Shown piece by piece: positions 46,009 through 57,212 of a stretch of 64,000 bases of DNA. The stretch is from the NCBI GenBank assembly GCA_026874595.1, contig CM049321.1, positions 45,687,797 through 45,751,796 on the forward strand, given 5' to 3'. How positions within the stretch are numbered: position 1 is the first letter of the stretch; each line of letters opens with the position of its first letter. The notes under the pieces are model-generated. The model saw only the letters and a program-made list of their open reading frames with translations, was not told where the DNA came from and searched no databases. This DNA comes from Sipunculus nudus (taxonomy: Eukaryota; Annelida; Sipuncula; Golfingiida; Sipunculidae). Both the position numbers and the translations under genes were made by a program.

Positions 46009-46980
46009 TTTTCCAAAAACGTTCTCATACTGTCTGCCGGATTCTTACTGAATTTGGTTAGCCTGAATTGCCATGGTCTGAGAACCAAGTTAAGAAGAAG
46101 CACTATCTTAAATACGCTTAAATCGCAAAAAGTTGGAATAGCTTGCCTGCAAGAAACTTATATTGATCATGAACTTATTGAATTTTTTGAAAAGCAATGG
46201 AATGGTAAAGTTTTCCAAGTCGCAGGTGGCAAACACAAAAATGGTCTGGCGATATTAGTCAGTAAAGAAATAGTTTCAAAATTAGAAAATTTAAAAGAAA
46301 TTACCGAAATCACAAGTGAAAGAGTACTGGGGATTTCATTTAGGTTAAATGACATGCTATACAAGGTTTTCAATGTGTATGCACCATGCGATTCAATCGA
46401 AAAGGCTAATTTTTATCATAAATTGAAATTTATACTTGAAGAACAACAGATGAATACTGATTGTATAGCCTTACCCGGAGATTTTAACTCAGTTATGGAT
46501 AATGATTTGGACATTATTTCAGGTAATAGTCATAAGAAAATAGAAGTTGAAAGTTTCTGTAAATTGGTAAATGATGTCCTTTTAAATGATACTTGGAGAA
46601 TATTTAATAATAAGGATAAAATGTACACTTGGTGTAGAACTAACCCTTATATAGCCAGGAGAATTGATTACATATTTGTAAATGAAACACTATTAGATAT
46701 GGTGAAATGTAGTAACATCACTTACATTCCTTGCACTGATCACAAGGCAGTTTCAGTTAAAATACAAGTAAATAAAGAACCCAGGGGTTCATCTTATTGG
46801 AAATTTAATAATTCATTGCTAGAGGATAAAAAATTTATTAATATGATAAATGATCTCCTTACAGATTTTTATACAAACGACAATGAGTTTAAAAATGATG
46901 CTCAATTACAGTGGGAGCTTTGCAAAGTTAAAATAAAAGAATTTACAGTAGAATATGGTAAACAGAAATCAGCAGAATGA
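46009..46980 (+). pseudogene. LINE ORF2 part 1: apurinic-type endonuclease
   Basis: The open frame begins after TGA at 46006-46008. No ATG precedes the first conserved residues; a TTG at 46054 is the nearest plausible codon, so the start is either mutated or non-AUG. Endonuclease motifs are intact: SLNCHGLR, LQETYI (catalytic Glu), PGDFNS (Asp/Asn), RIDYIFV and TDHKAV (Asp-His). The expected reaction is nicking of target DNA to prime reverse transcription. The frame stops at TGA 46978-46980. The same frame reopens immediately, so this is a single nonsense change within ORF2. Confidence 0.88.
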
Positions 46981-48318
46981 AAATCAAAACTATCGGAATT
47001 GACAAATATGTTGTATACGATAGAAAAACAATTAGCAAATGACTCCTCAAATGAAGAGTTACAAATTAAAGCATCACATTTAAGGTCCGATATAGATGTT
47101 ATTGCCATACACGAAACAAGGAGTGCACAAACCAGAGCGAGAATTAAATGGAATGAACAAGGCGAAAAGAACACGAGTTATTTTTTAAATCTTGAGAAGG
47201 CAAGAGCAACTCAAAAATACATACCAAGTCTTATAGATGAATCAGGTAAAATAATAACGAGCCAGACGGATATATTAAAACAGTTACATAAACATTATAG
47301 TGATCTGTACAAAGACAAACTAGAGACGAATGCGCAGAACTTCAAAGATTTTATTGGAGATATTAATTACCCAAAACTAACGGAAGAACGGAAAATGAAA
47401 TGTGAAGGTTTGGTAAATAAGGAAGAAGTTGCTAGGGCTCTACAAAAAATGAAAAATGGATCAAGTCCGGATCTGGACGGACTGACCACGGAATTTTACA
47501 AATTTTTTTGGCCAAAAATTAACACTTTGGTTGTTAACTCTTTTAATGCAGGGTTCCAACATGGAAAATTATCCGTCCCCCAAAGACGAGGGGTTATCAC
47601 CCTACTTCATAAAGGCAAAGGCTCACCAAAAAATATTTTGTCGAACTGGCGCCCTATTAGCATTACAAATACTGATTACAAGCTAATAGCAAAGGTTTTA
47701 GCTCTACGCCTTCAGCAAGTTATAAATCATATTGTAAGCCCAAATCTAGTTGGATTTATTAAAAATCGCAATATCTCGACTATTATTCGTCAGATTGATG
47801 ATATCATCACATATACAGACAGATATCAGAAAGAGGGAGCCATCGTCGCACTCGACTTTAAGGGAGCTTTTGACTCCATCTCCAAAAATTATATAGCTAA
47901 GGCTTTTGACTTGTTCGGATTCGGCCCAGATTTCTTACGCTGGATAGACGTATTGTATGAGGCAAGCGAGAACTGTATTCAGTATAACGGTTGGCTCACA
48001 CAAATGTTCCCAGTTCAAAGGGGCGTAAGGCAAGGATGCCCCCTTTCGCCTCTAGTTTTTGTAGTCGCTCTAGAATTACTTTCTCTTAAAATAAAACAAA
48101 ATAAAAACACTGAAGGTATACAGCTACCAGATGAGAACTATGATATTAAATTCACGAAAATCGCGCTATATGCAGATGATATTACTCTTTTTATGAAAAA
48201 CGAAAATGATATTACAGAATGTTTTGATATCTTAATAAACTTTAGGAGAACTTCCGGTTTAACACTTAATCTGAACAAAACCGAAGGCTTGTGGATTGGC
48301 AAGAACAAACAAGTATAA
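46981..48318 (+). pseudogene. LINE ORF2 part 2: reverse transcriptase
   Basis: Continues in frame after the internal TGA. Reverse transcriptase landmarks in order: NWRPISITNTDYKLIAK, VALDFKGAFDSI (motif A Asp), RQGCPLSPLVF (motif B), YADD at 48169-48180 (motif C), then LNLNKTEGLWIG. All catalytic aspartates are present. The frame ends at TAA 48316-48318, where the coding sense passes to another frame near 48310 (a one-base loss or two-base gain). Confidence 0.9.
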
Positions 48319-49751
48319 ATACATATGGCAGCATTAGGATGAATGTTAACCCTCACACAAGAATAAAAATTTTAGGCATTACATTTGATAGCCACATAGC
48401 AGCTTCCGAAATAGATGTAAATTGGAAATCACAGATTGAATTTATTCAACGTGAAATTAATAAATGGGAAAAGAGAAGTATATCAATTATGGGTAAAGCC
48501 GTGGTCGCCAAAACATTTCTTATTTCAAAGCTAATTTATATTATGCAGTCTCTAGCGCTTCCTGACCATGTATTACACGAAATAAATAAGATGATATTTA
48601 AGTTCCTGTGGAAAAGCACTAGTAACAGAAAAGGCTTAGAGAAAGTAAAACGAAAAGTACTAACAGCTGAATACAAAAACGGCGGGATAAAGATGATTAA
48701 TGTTAAAGAATTGCAACAAGCCTTTTTACTAAGGTGGGTTAAAGGGCTGGAAACCGATAAAAAAGAAAGCTGGAAAAATATACCCATCTTTTATTTTAAT
48801 AAAATGGGTCGTAATCTCTCGGTTTTTACAAGCAATACCTCTGTGAAGGAGACCAAAGGTATAAATCTCATTACATCAGCATTTTATAAAACTGTCTTGA
48901 TGAACTGGTTACAGCTTAATAAGTTTTCAGATACAGACTTATTGACTAATAATGTGATATGGAATAATAAGATGATAGTATATAAAAACAATCCTCTTTT
49001 CTTTAAAGATTGGATCAAGGCTGGTATTATATTTATCCAGGATATGTTTATCCGGGACGTAATGATAACCTATGAACAGGCAGTGCAGTTGATAGGTGAT
49101 GGCCCAAGTAGAATCCTGGAATATAACGTGATGATGAATGCTATTCAAAGCTCAAAAAAACGCCTACAGATGGCGCCACTAAAGGTACTCTTTAGGAGCA
49201 CTCCGATCGCTGATTGGAACTTGAAAAAATTAAGATTGTCGATAACCTCCGATACTGTAGACCAGCCCCCGTCTAAGCGGTTCTGGGAAGGAAAATACTC
49301 CGGAACAGAACTCGCAAAGAGTTATTGGGAAACTGCATATCATTGTTCTGGGGAAATTAGACTCCGGGTACTACAGTGGAAGATATTGCATAATATTTTT
49401 CCGACAAAAGTTATGTTACACAAAATGGGCATAGCTGATTCAGAAAAGTGTATGTTCTGTGACGAAGTTGAATATATCGAACATTTCTTTTACCGGTGTA
49501 AAAAATTAATGCCGTTCTGGGAGTATATAGAAAATTATATTCCTAACGTTATTAACAGACGAATTATCTTAAGCGAAAGGCGTGTTATCTTAGGTTATAG
49601 TACGGAGGATAGAGTACAAGATAATTTATCAGTTCAAGACGCAAATTTCGTAAACAAAACTCTGCTTCTTGGGAAAAAGTCTATCAGTAGGTCAAGATAC
49701 GGAAATGGTACTGATGTTAGATATTTATTTGACAGCGAAGTTGTCAAATAA
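48291..49751 (+). pseudogene. LINE ORF2 part 3: C-terminal region with zinc motif
   Basis: A 486-codon frame whose true content starts near 48312, with TRIKILGITF following. Conserved L1-type features are YKNGGIKMINVKELQQAF, the CMFCDEVEYIEHFFYRC zinc-ligand motif (C-x2-C-x8-H-x4-C) and KKSISRSRYGN near the end. It lacks its own start and is expressed only if the frameshift is bypassed. Confidence 0.88.
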
Positions 49752-49943
49752 TCGAGTAAAGTATTAATGCTTAGACTTATGACACATTTGTAAATCTTTG
49801 AATGCTATGTTATACATTTAACGGAGATATTATGTTTATATGGCATGTGTATATTGTGGAAAATAATGTTTGAAATGCTGCTACTCTGGATGTTATGAAA
49901 AAATGAGTGAAACTGAAATAAAGTAAACAAAAAAAAAAAAAAA
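49752..49943 (+). terminator. LINE 3' UTR, AATAAA and poly(A) tail
   Basis: AATAAA at 49917-49922, then 'gtaaac' and an A run from 49929. This is the expected LINE transcript end. Confidence 0.85.
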
Positions 49944-50033
49944 AATAATAATAATTGAAATAAGCATATTTTGCATTCGCTAATTTTTTTTCCAAAAATT
50001 CAGCTGAGCGCCGTGAGCAATGGGTTCCTTGTT

Positions 50034-51654
50034 AAAATTCTGAACTATAACAAAATCAAGTGGTAATGAATAAAAAGTTCAAAAATACATGTATACACCA
50101 TCACAAAGACCACTGTACCAGGTTTAAACGAACGGATACTTTAGGTGGTCTAATATGAACTTAAAACAGCTTTGCGACTGATTTTAGAAGGAGTTTTCGA
50201 CAATTATGATTTTTGACAATGCTTTTGCTCCAATTTCTCAAGATCCAGTGCATGAAATGCATTGCAGTTTGTCGCCTGTGTTTAGCAAGGAAAGCTTTTT
50301 CTTTTTTATTTTGCAGGAGACAATTTGCCTAAAGTGGCGTCTTTGATTGTAATCCTTTTACGTAATTTCAGGAATGATTTTGAGACTGCAAACTGAATGT
50401 CACTAGACGTTTAGCTCTGCACATATTATATATTTCAATTTGGGCCAAGAATCTAAGACAGTGTACATCTGTTTGATATATTCAATCTTCATAATTAAAA
50501 ATGTAAAAAAAATAGGTTATTCGAAAGTCGCACCAGTTAATATTAAATTAAGTGTCTCGCAAATGATCAAAAACTGTCGCTTACACTCAGTTTATTTAAT
50601 GATGGGGCCAATAAACGTTAAAATCCATATTGTTGTTGTTGTTTTTTATTAAATATTGTTAGATATTTATTACATATTTTATTACATTTTATCAAACTTT
50701 GAAAAAATCATGAGGTGCTTGCACAGTTTTAAAAATTCTTGAAACATTATTTAAACAATACGCTCGTAATATTTACCTATTTCACATATAATGAGCATAG
50801 TAATAACACTTCTAACAATGTTATTTAATTATCTAAATATAAACAATGTTTCTGTACAACTCGGGTGATAGATGACATCAGAAGACAGTTGTTGTTTCTC
50901 TGCATCTGGGCCTTCTGCATCGCTGAAATCCAAAAGTGGCCGAGTTGGTATCAGGCGAGTTGACAATGCTGATTCTTCGTCCAAGAATTCCTATTTTATT
51001 TCCAGTTTTTCATGTAATGTTTATGAAACAACCCAGTCGCATCACTTGGGCAACTGATAGATCAGCGCCCGTTTAACGGAAGCCTGGTTCGTTGGAACAG
51101 GTGAGGATTCTCTGTCGGCCCGTTTAAATAAAATAAAGCAGGTTCCTTGACAGGAAGGCCGTATATGTTAAATACAGCTCCATATGGCTGTCTGATGCGG
51201 TGATGGGTACGACCTGAACCAACAGTAAAAGACCCTTTTTAGAGAATATATATTAAAACACAGAAAAACATAGTAAATTCTCGGGGAAATTTACAATTTC
51301 TATACTAGTACATATGATACATTAAAATTAAGGAAATTAATGAGCAGTCATATGGGAAAAACCCTTTCTTTAATTGAACAAAACTTATACGTGTATCTCT
51401 GATGTATATACCCACCTCAAAGGAATAAAATCACTTGCATGCAAAGGAAACTGTTGTTTTGGGGACCTGTGACAAACACCTTGAAACACTATTTTAACTT
51501 TAATTTTGAAGCCAAAACTGATATTAAATGATAAATTGTTATCTGTTGACTGTACCAGTGTAGTAACTCTGTATAAAAACTTTGTATACAGTCCAAGGTC
51601 CTCAGCCTTGCACCAGGGCAAACCAGACAAGTGTTCAACGTGATAGCAACCTCT
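50034..51654. other. Intergenic, one short unrecognised frame
   Basis: No gene recognised. A plus-strand frame at 50872-51057 from ATG has 61 serine-rich codons (SSSKNSYFISSFSCNV) and could be a degraded exon; there is no supporting splice pattern. The rest is AT-rich. Confidence 0.35.
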
Positions 51655-52300
51655 GTCAGTGGGCAATGAGTGGGTAGTTCCAACTTTGTTTCTGATTCAG
51701 TGGGCAGTGAGTGGTTAGCTGCAACTTTGTTTCTTATTCAGTGGGCAGTGAGTGGGTAGCTCCATCCTTGGTTCTGATGCAGCACATGGGCAGTGAATGG
51801 GTATCTCAAACTTTGTTTCTGGTATGATGGGCAGAGGGTGGGAAGCTCCAAGTTTGTTTCTGATTCAGTGGGCAGTGAATGGGCATCTCCAACTTTGTTA
51901 TTGATTCAGTGAGCAGCGAGTGGGTAGCACCTTCTTTGTTTCTAATTGAGTGGGCAGTTAGTGGGAAGCTCAAGCTTTGTTTCTGATTCAGTGGGCAGTG
52001 AGTGGGCATCTCCAACTTTGTTATTGATTCAGTGAGCAGCGAGTGGGTAGCTCCTTCTTTGTTTCTAATTGAGTGGGCAGTGAGTGGGAAGCTCCAGCTT
52101 TGTTTCTGATTCAGTGGGCAGTGAATGGGTATCTCCAGCTTTGTTATTGATTCTGTGGCAGCGAGTGGGTACCGTTGCGCCTTCCTTGTTTCTAATTGAA
52201 CGGGCAGTGAGTGGGATGCTCCAGCTTTGTTTTTTATTCTGTGGGCAGTGATTAGGTATCTCCAACTTTGTTATGGATTCAGTGGGCAGTTTCACTTTGG
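51655..52300. repeat. 41-bp minisatellite with 123-bp higher-order unit
   Basis: The landmark GTGGGCAGTGAGTGGG or variants starts about every 41 bp: 51659, 51701, 51741, 51869, 51910, 51951, 51992, 52031, 52073, 52113 and on to 52281. From 51869 three subunit types (GCATCTCCAACTTTGTTATTG; GAGCAGCGAGTGG; TCTAATTGAGTGGGC) repeat as a block at 51869, 51992 and 52113. Minus-strand frames here (MPTHCPL-type) are repeat artefacts. Confidence 0.9.
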
Positions 52301-52493
52301 TAATATATGGTATAAATATATGATATAAAAATAGCAACACTGTAATAGATGTAACTTGTTCATTGCAACCATTGGACCAGATAACACATACAAATTATTT
52401 TTACGTAATAATCTGGAATAACCCAGGGTGAAGGTAATATTTAATATTACTGCACAGTGAGTCTGAACTTACTCTCTTTTTCTCTCTCTCTCT
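52301..52493. other. Short spacer with CT tract
   Basis: A CT-rich tract at 52470-52496 directly abuts the reversed Helitron-like 3' end. Nothing else recognised. Confidence 0.4.
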
Positions 52494-54336
52494 TTTCAGC
52501 TCAGCTGACTATTAGTCATCTTGAGCTATAGTCCTTGTCCGTCGTCTGTCTGTCTGGCGTTCCATCTGGCTGGCCATCCAGCCGTTAACAGGGCACGTTT
52601 TGAAACCGTTGGATCTATGAAAGCAAAATTTTTTAGTACAGTTAGATGTCCCCCAAAATCTGCTACCATACTGAAAATTGGGTCACCAAGACTTTGTTCC
52701 TTCAAGATATTAAGGAAAAATCTCTGTTCTTCATAAAAAAACCATTGTTACACTTCAAGGCCGCCTAAAATTAAAACCACTGATCTGTTTTTGATCATAT
52801 TTAGTATTCATATTCTTTCATACATTTTCTAAGAACTTACCAAAAAATATGTCAGTATTGGGTATTGTTTTTTAAATTTTGGGCTTAAATATAATGCAGT
52901 TTTTACAAAAATCAAGAAATATATTTACTCACTTAATATTAGAATTGCTGAAGCCAGAGACTTTTTTTCAGAGATATAACTTTATTTAATCAAGATTCAA
53001 TTAATTACCTAAAATTAGATCTGAATTTTGCAAAATGTTCAGGTTATTAGCATAAATAAAAAATCAATACCTTAAATTTTGTCCAACTTTGGCACTTTTG
53101 ATTTTATTTTCACAGCATATATACATAAGGATTTAATCTTTAAAAATCTGAAATTTCAAAGAAATTGGTAGGAAAGAATAGCTTTTATTCATGTTTTCAT
53201 ACACCATGTCAAGTGTTGTTTACATCTAGCCCACCTAGTAGTACAGCCTTCACTTGCATTATGTAACCCACCCCAGGCAGCTTGCCTTGGGTCAGCTTGG
53301 CCACTACCAGCAGGCTTCCCCTCTGCCCTGCACTCACCCCCCCCCCCCCACCAGATGGTGCATAAACTAAATGAATGTTATTATTTTCTGTATTTGATTC
53401 ATTCTTATTCTAGGCTATGCTACATTTTAGATTTTGTATTGTACCACCAGGGTTACAATGATTAAAGTGTACATTTAATTGTGTCCACCAAGTGATGTAT
53501 TGCTATGAAAGTGTGAATGTTCATGAGATAAGTAATTCCTTACTTCAGAGGAGTAAAAACTTCACCAGGTGTGAAATTGACTATTAATTCCAGTAATAAA
53601 TTAAAACTGGGATAGTAATTAGCACAATGATATTGATTGTCCCTCATTCAACCAACAGTGTGTATACTTTATTTGAAAAGAATATTTCTACATCCACCTT
53701 CGTGCTGCCCTCACTTTTCCCTTCTCCAAACCCCATCCCAAAGTCAGCCTCAGTAAGCAAGAACAAGATGAATCAGATATATTCATACTTTAATATTTTG
53801 TATAACTATTCTTCCATAGGTACCTATGTACATGCCAGAAATTATGTCAATATTGTGTAATATTAAGACATAGTGGGCATCACAATAATGTACCTTGTCA
53901 AGACTAAAGAGATATTGTGTCATACAGTCACAAATTCATAAATCACTTCATCAGCATAGTTAATCATAACATCATATCTGTCAAATTGAAAGTTTGCAGA
54001 CTACCATACACTTTAGATCCTTCAACAAATAGCCTTATCATCATTCTACTACTGCTTATTACTGCTGTCATTGCATTCATATTTGCTCAAATATATCACA
54101 GTTTTCAACCCCTCCTAAATAAGTAAAAAATAAACCACTATATTTGACTCTATTAATCCATCAGTCAGGTAATTTCATTTATCATTTACTCACATATTAC
54201 ATTACATTCCTTTATAATAGCCCAACATGTCCATGATATTCATAAGCTTTATCGAATCGATGTAGTATCACAGTGGAGAAACATTTATAGTCCAATCACG
54301 ATCAGCTGAGCGCCGTGACCCATTGGTCCCTTGTTT
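52494..54336 (-). mobile_element. Reversed Helitron-like element, about 1.84 kb
   Basis: The minus-strand 3' end is the stem 52499-52526 (one irregularity), with GAGCTGA on the complement. The 3' module at 52520-52810 is the reverse complement of that at 28580-28837. Module C (53090-53660) matches 43190-43750. The minus-strand 5' signature is at 54303-54336 (complement of CAGCTGAGCGCCGTGACCCA). A C run lies at 53338-53350. There is no coding capacity; frames at 53627-54126 are unsupported. Confidence 0.65.
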
Positions 54337-55539
54337 TGATTACAGGTAAAAACAGCAACAACAAGAAATGTGATAATTTCTAAAGTAATATTTAAAGAAT
54401 TTGTTTTTATCTAGAATTAATTCACTGTACTCAAGTTCTTCTGATAAACTGGGCAGTCCGACCAATTTTTTTCATTCTCATCATCTTTATAAATGTTGAT
54501 CAGAATCATGTCAAACTATTTTGTCTTCATCACTGTATTTGTCATTTTCAACTCAAAAGGACCTAATCATTAGCAATATTATGCCTGTTCTTTCACACTA
54601 TCAGTTAATTATTTCTATATACTAAAGTTTTCCAGCAAAACCATCCCAGCACACAGTCTCAGTACCTCTTATACGGCTGTTTATCCCCTTGTTATGGCTC
54701 TGTGTGTTTGTAAGCACAGTCCACTTGTGTTTGTTTACCATTACAAAGCCACGTGGCCAGAGGTCCAATTGTGAGCCATAACACAGTTTTTCAGCCAACG
54801 GGAACATGTATTACAATTTTTTGGGCCAAGTCAGGCCATCTCTTGATTTAAATGTGTTGTGGCTCCACATGCACAGGGCCGCAAATGCTGTGTTTATGAT
54901 TACACCACAGAACATATCAGTCTTTTGTTTTTAACACTGATTTACAGGAATAAGCAAACCGTTTCAAGGCAATATTTTGGCAGGTACAAAAGGGAAAGAA
55001 GCTATTTTTTTTTGTTAATTAATCATGCTTCATAGGTGATTAGATCCCTTTAATAATGCCACGCTCACCATTGTTACATCTCATTGTCATGTTATAGTGT
55101 ATGTTAGATACATGCTTCTGATTGTATTTACATGTGAAGGTTTAGATTGGTGCTTTGTGGGGCAGAAGGGGTTACAAATTCATAACATTTAGTACTTAGC
55201 ACCTCTACATGTTTCTCTGGTTGGAACCTTTCTAAGGTTTAATATGTAACTAGTAACATAGTCTATGGTATGGATCCACACCAATTGATATGCTCACTGC
55301 TGTACTTTTTGATTGCATGTTTTCCACTCTACCACTTGACTATGTTTGCTCATGGTTCTGATCTGCGTAGGGTTTGATCTGGTTGTCATAAGTAAACATA
55401 AAACAGTGTTTTCACTCAGATTGCCAATCATTCAAAGGTCTTTTAACCATTTTTTTAATAAGTTATGTTTACACTGCAGTCATGTGACAGGAGTATTATG
55501 GAATTGTCCCTGTCTGTCCATACATTAACTATTAGTGTA
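54337..55539. other. Intergenic, nothing recognised
   Basis: Upstream of the plus-strand zinc-finger gene. No exon or promoter signal was recognised by eye, though a 5' exon of that gene could lie here. Confidence 0.35.
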
Positions 55540-55975
55540 ACCACAATAACTTACCAGGGCTTTGATGGATTTTTATGAACTCACCATTTATGAGTACTTA
55601 CCAACAGTTGCCTGAGTTGAATTATGGGCAACATCCACCCATATTTAATGAGGTCACAGGTCACTCATCTACTTTATGGTGTCACCCCAATAACTTGTGA
55701 AGAATATGAAGGATTTTGATAAAACTCATCAGAAATGTTAATCAATTAAAATATCTGGCTTAAGTTCCATTTCCAGTGAAATCCATGCATATTTAATGAG
55801 GTCAGAGGTCACCACACTTTGGAGGCACCTTTGTGACTCACCAAAAATCCTATGATTTTTCATGAAACTCATACATATTTACTAATAAAGTTGCTCCATT
55901 GAATTACATTTTCATCAAAATTCATGCATTTTTAATGAGGTCAGGAGTCACCAGATACACGACGTGTATTATGCA
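55540..55975 (+). repeat. Dispersed tandem-unit repeat with perfect DR1 motifs
   Basis: Collinear with 4680-5070. The units end near 'atttaatgaggtca' at 55644, 55790 and 55928. AGGTCACAGGTCA at 55651-55663 and AGGTCAGAGGTCA at 55799-55811 are exact DR1 arrangements. It lies about 150-470 bp upstream of the exon at 56122, within its presumed intron. Confidence 0.65.
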
Positions 55976-56121
55976 TATTTGTGGTGTTCTTTTTCTATAT
56001 TTATTTTTTATATAATGATATTTGCAAGTCTACTGAGTGTCTCTGCTGGGTATAATATTCATTTTTCTGTGGCACAGCCAGTTTTGGTTCTGTTTAGAAC
56101 TCTTCTACTGTTTTATTGCAG

Positions 56122-57212
56122 GAGACATCAAAACGACAGAAATGGACCCTGCCGAACCATCACCATGTTTGGATATATCTATAAAGAAAGAAAATGACTC
56201 AGTTGGTCCCGAGACTGATTCAAACACATGTGGACAGGAGAGTGGATTAGAGCAGGAAACTTTGTCTGACTTCATTAAAAGTGAACAAAATCTGAAGGAA
56301 ATACAACAAAATGATTCTGCTGAAAATTGCCAAAAAGAGACATTAGATAATATTGGGGCTTCCTATATGAGCAGTCCTGGAGATGAAAAAAGTCAGCTTA
56401 ATTGCATAAAGACTAAATTGTCTGATGAGGATACACCAGGTTGTTCCACAGGCAGACAAGATGATATATCCGATGAGGAAACAATTGGTTTTCCTAATCA
56501 CATGAAGAATAATGTTTCTGATGAAGAACAACTAAATTGTCCAGAGGACACAAATGAGATTGCAGTTCATGTATCATCTGCTATATCTGAGGATACAGAT
56601 AATAATTCAGGTGACATGAAAGTGGAGCAATATATGAATCTTATGCTAGAAGATAAAAACCAGGAAGATGAGAGCAGTAATGCTGAAGAGCTAGATCCAT
56701 TACAATGTGAGCTTTGTGGCCAACGTTTCTCTTTGCGGGATAGCCTGAGAAAGCACATCAGGAGACACACTGAAGGAAAGCAGTTTAAGTGTGAGCATTG
56801 CGAGAAATGTTTTCATGCGCAAAGTGATCTTACGGTTCACATCAGGACACATACGGGAGAAAAACCGTTTAAATGTGAGCAGTGTGGGAAATCATTCTCC
56901 ACGCAGGGTAATCTGAACTCGCATATCAGGACACATACCGGGGAAAAACCATTTCATTGCCTACAGTGTGGGAAATATTTTTCAGGGAAGAGTAAATTGA
57001 CGAGACATATCAGGACTCATACTGGAGAAAAACCATTCAGTTGTGAACAGTGTGGTAAATATTTTTCCGAGAGGGGTAATCTGAATGCTCACATCAGGAT
57101 ACATACAGGAGAAAAACCATTTAAGTGCGGGCATTGTGGTAAATCATTTAATTGTAGGAGGAATCTTAACGGACACATGCTCACACACTTGAGTAATCCA
57201 AAAGCATTGTGA
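56122..57212 (+). CDS. C2H2 zinc-finger protein, six fingers (ZNF-C)
   Basis: A TTTTATTGCAG acceptor ends at 56121. The exon starts GAGACATC and ATG is at 56142, giving 356 codons; the 35 codons before this ATG are intronic. Residues 1 to about 185 are acidic, with IKKE, FIKSE and MKVE SUMO-type sites and CPEDTNEIAVHVSS, the motif shared with ZNF-A and ZNF-B. Six C2H2 fingers follow with complete ligands and TGEKPF linkers, ending LSNPKAL. It is probably a nuclear sequence-specific DNA-binding regulator with unknown targets. It shares exon layout (GAGACATCA just before ATGGACC) with ZNF-B, indicating common descent, but has fewer fingers. A 5' non-coding exon must lie upstream and was not identified. 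Confidence 0.92.

Larger units (their letters stand above)
44438..49943 (+). mobile_element. Near-full-length LINE, two ORFs and poly(A) tail
   Basis: Order: 5' UTR (44438-44847, beginning CAATTCCGGTTCCGGTCGGG), ORF1 with zinc knuckles, ORF2 with APE-type endonuclease and reverse transcriptase, 3' UTR, AATAAA and poly(A). This layout and the ORF1 architecture fit the L1/Tx1-like group of non-LTR retrotransposons in aquatic invertebrates. Only two lesions in ORF2 (stop 46978-46980, frameshift near 48310) plus a missing start make it recently active but probably dead. The exact clade needs a tree. Confidence 0.88.
44424..49957 (+). repeat. Candidate target-site duplication flanking the LINE
   Basis: AATAATAATAATTG at 44424-44437 immediately precedes the element. 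The same 14 bases at 49944-49957 follow the poly(A) tail. The AAT repeat lowers specificity, but the shared ATTG end at the exact junction supports a true duplication. Confidence 0.6.
43113..50033 (-). mobile_element. Reversed Helitron-like element split by a LINE
   Basis: The minus-strand 3' end is at 43113-43150 (decayed stem; ends in a CTRR-type CTAA on the complement). The minus-strand 5' signature (complement of CAGCTGAGCGCCGTGA and the following bases) is at 50001-50033. Inner module C (43190-43750) is collinear with 53090-53660 of the uninterrupted reversed copy at 52494-54336. Removing the LINE (44438-49943) leaves about 1.4 kb. Nesting is inferred from order and orientation. Confidence 0.55.

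Noticed and set aside
46902-47174. Minus-strand frames inside the LINE (45215, 45663, 46167, 46902, 48138, 48536, 48939)
   Set aside because: They are shadows of ORF1 and ORF2; none has a recognisable domain.
46981-48318. Reverse transcriptase as part of a retron or other bacterial defence system
   Set aside because: It is fused in order to an APE-type endonuclease and LINE C-terminal zinc motif, with ORF1 and a poly(A) tail: a standard LINE.
51655-52300. CRISPR-like array of regularly spaced repeats
   Set aside because: Units are contiguous without unique spacers, and the context is animal-type DNA with LINEs and zinc-finger genes. It is a minisatellite.
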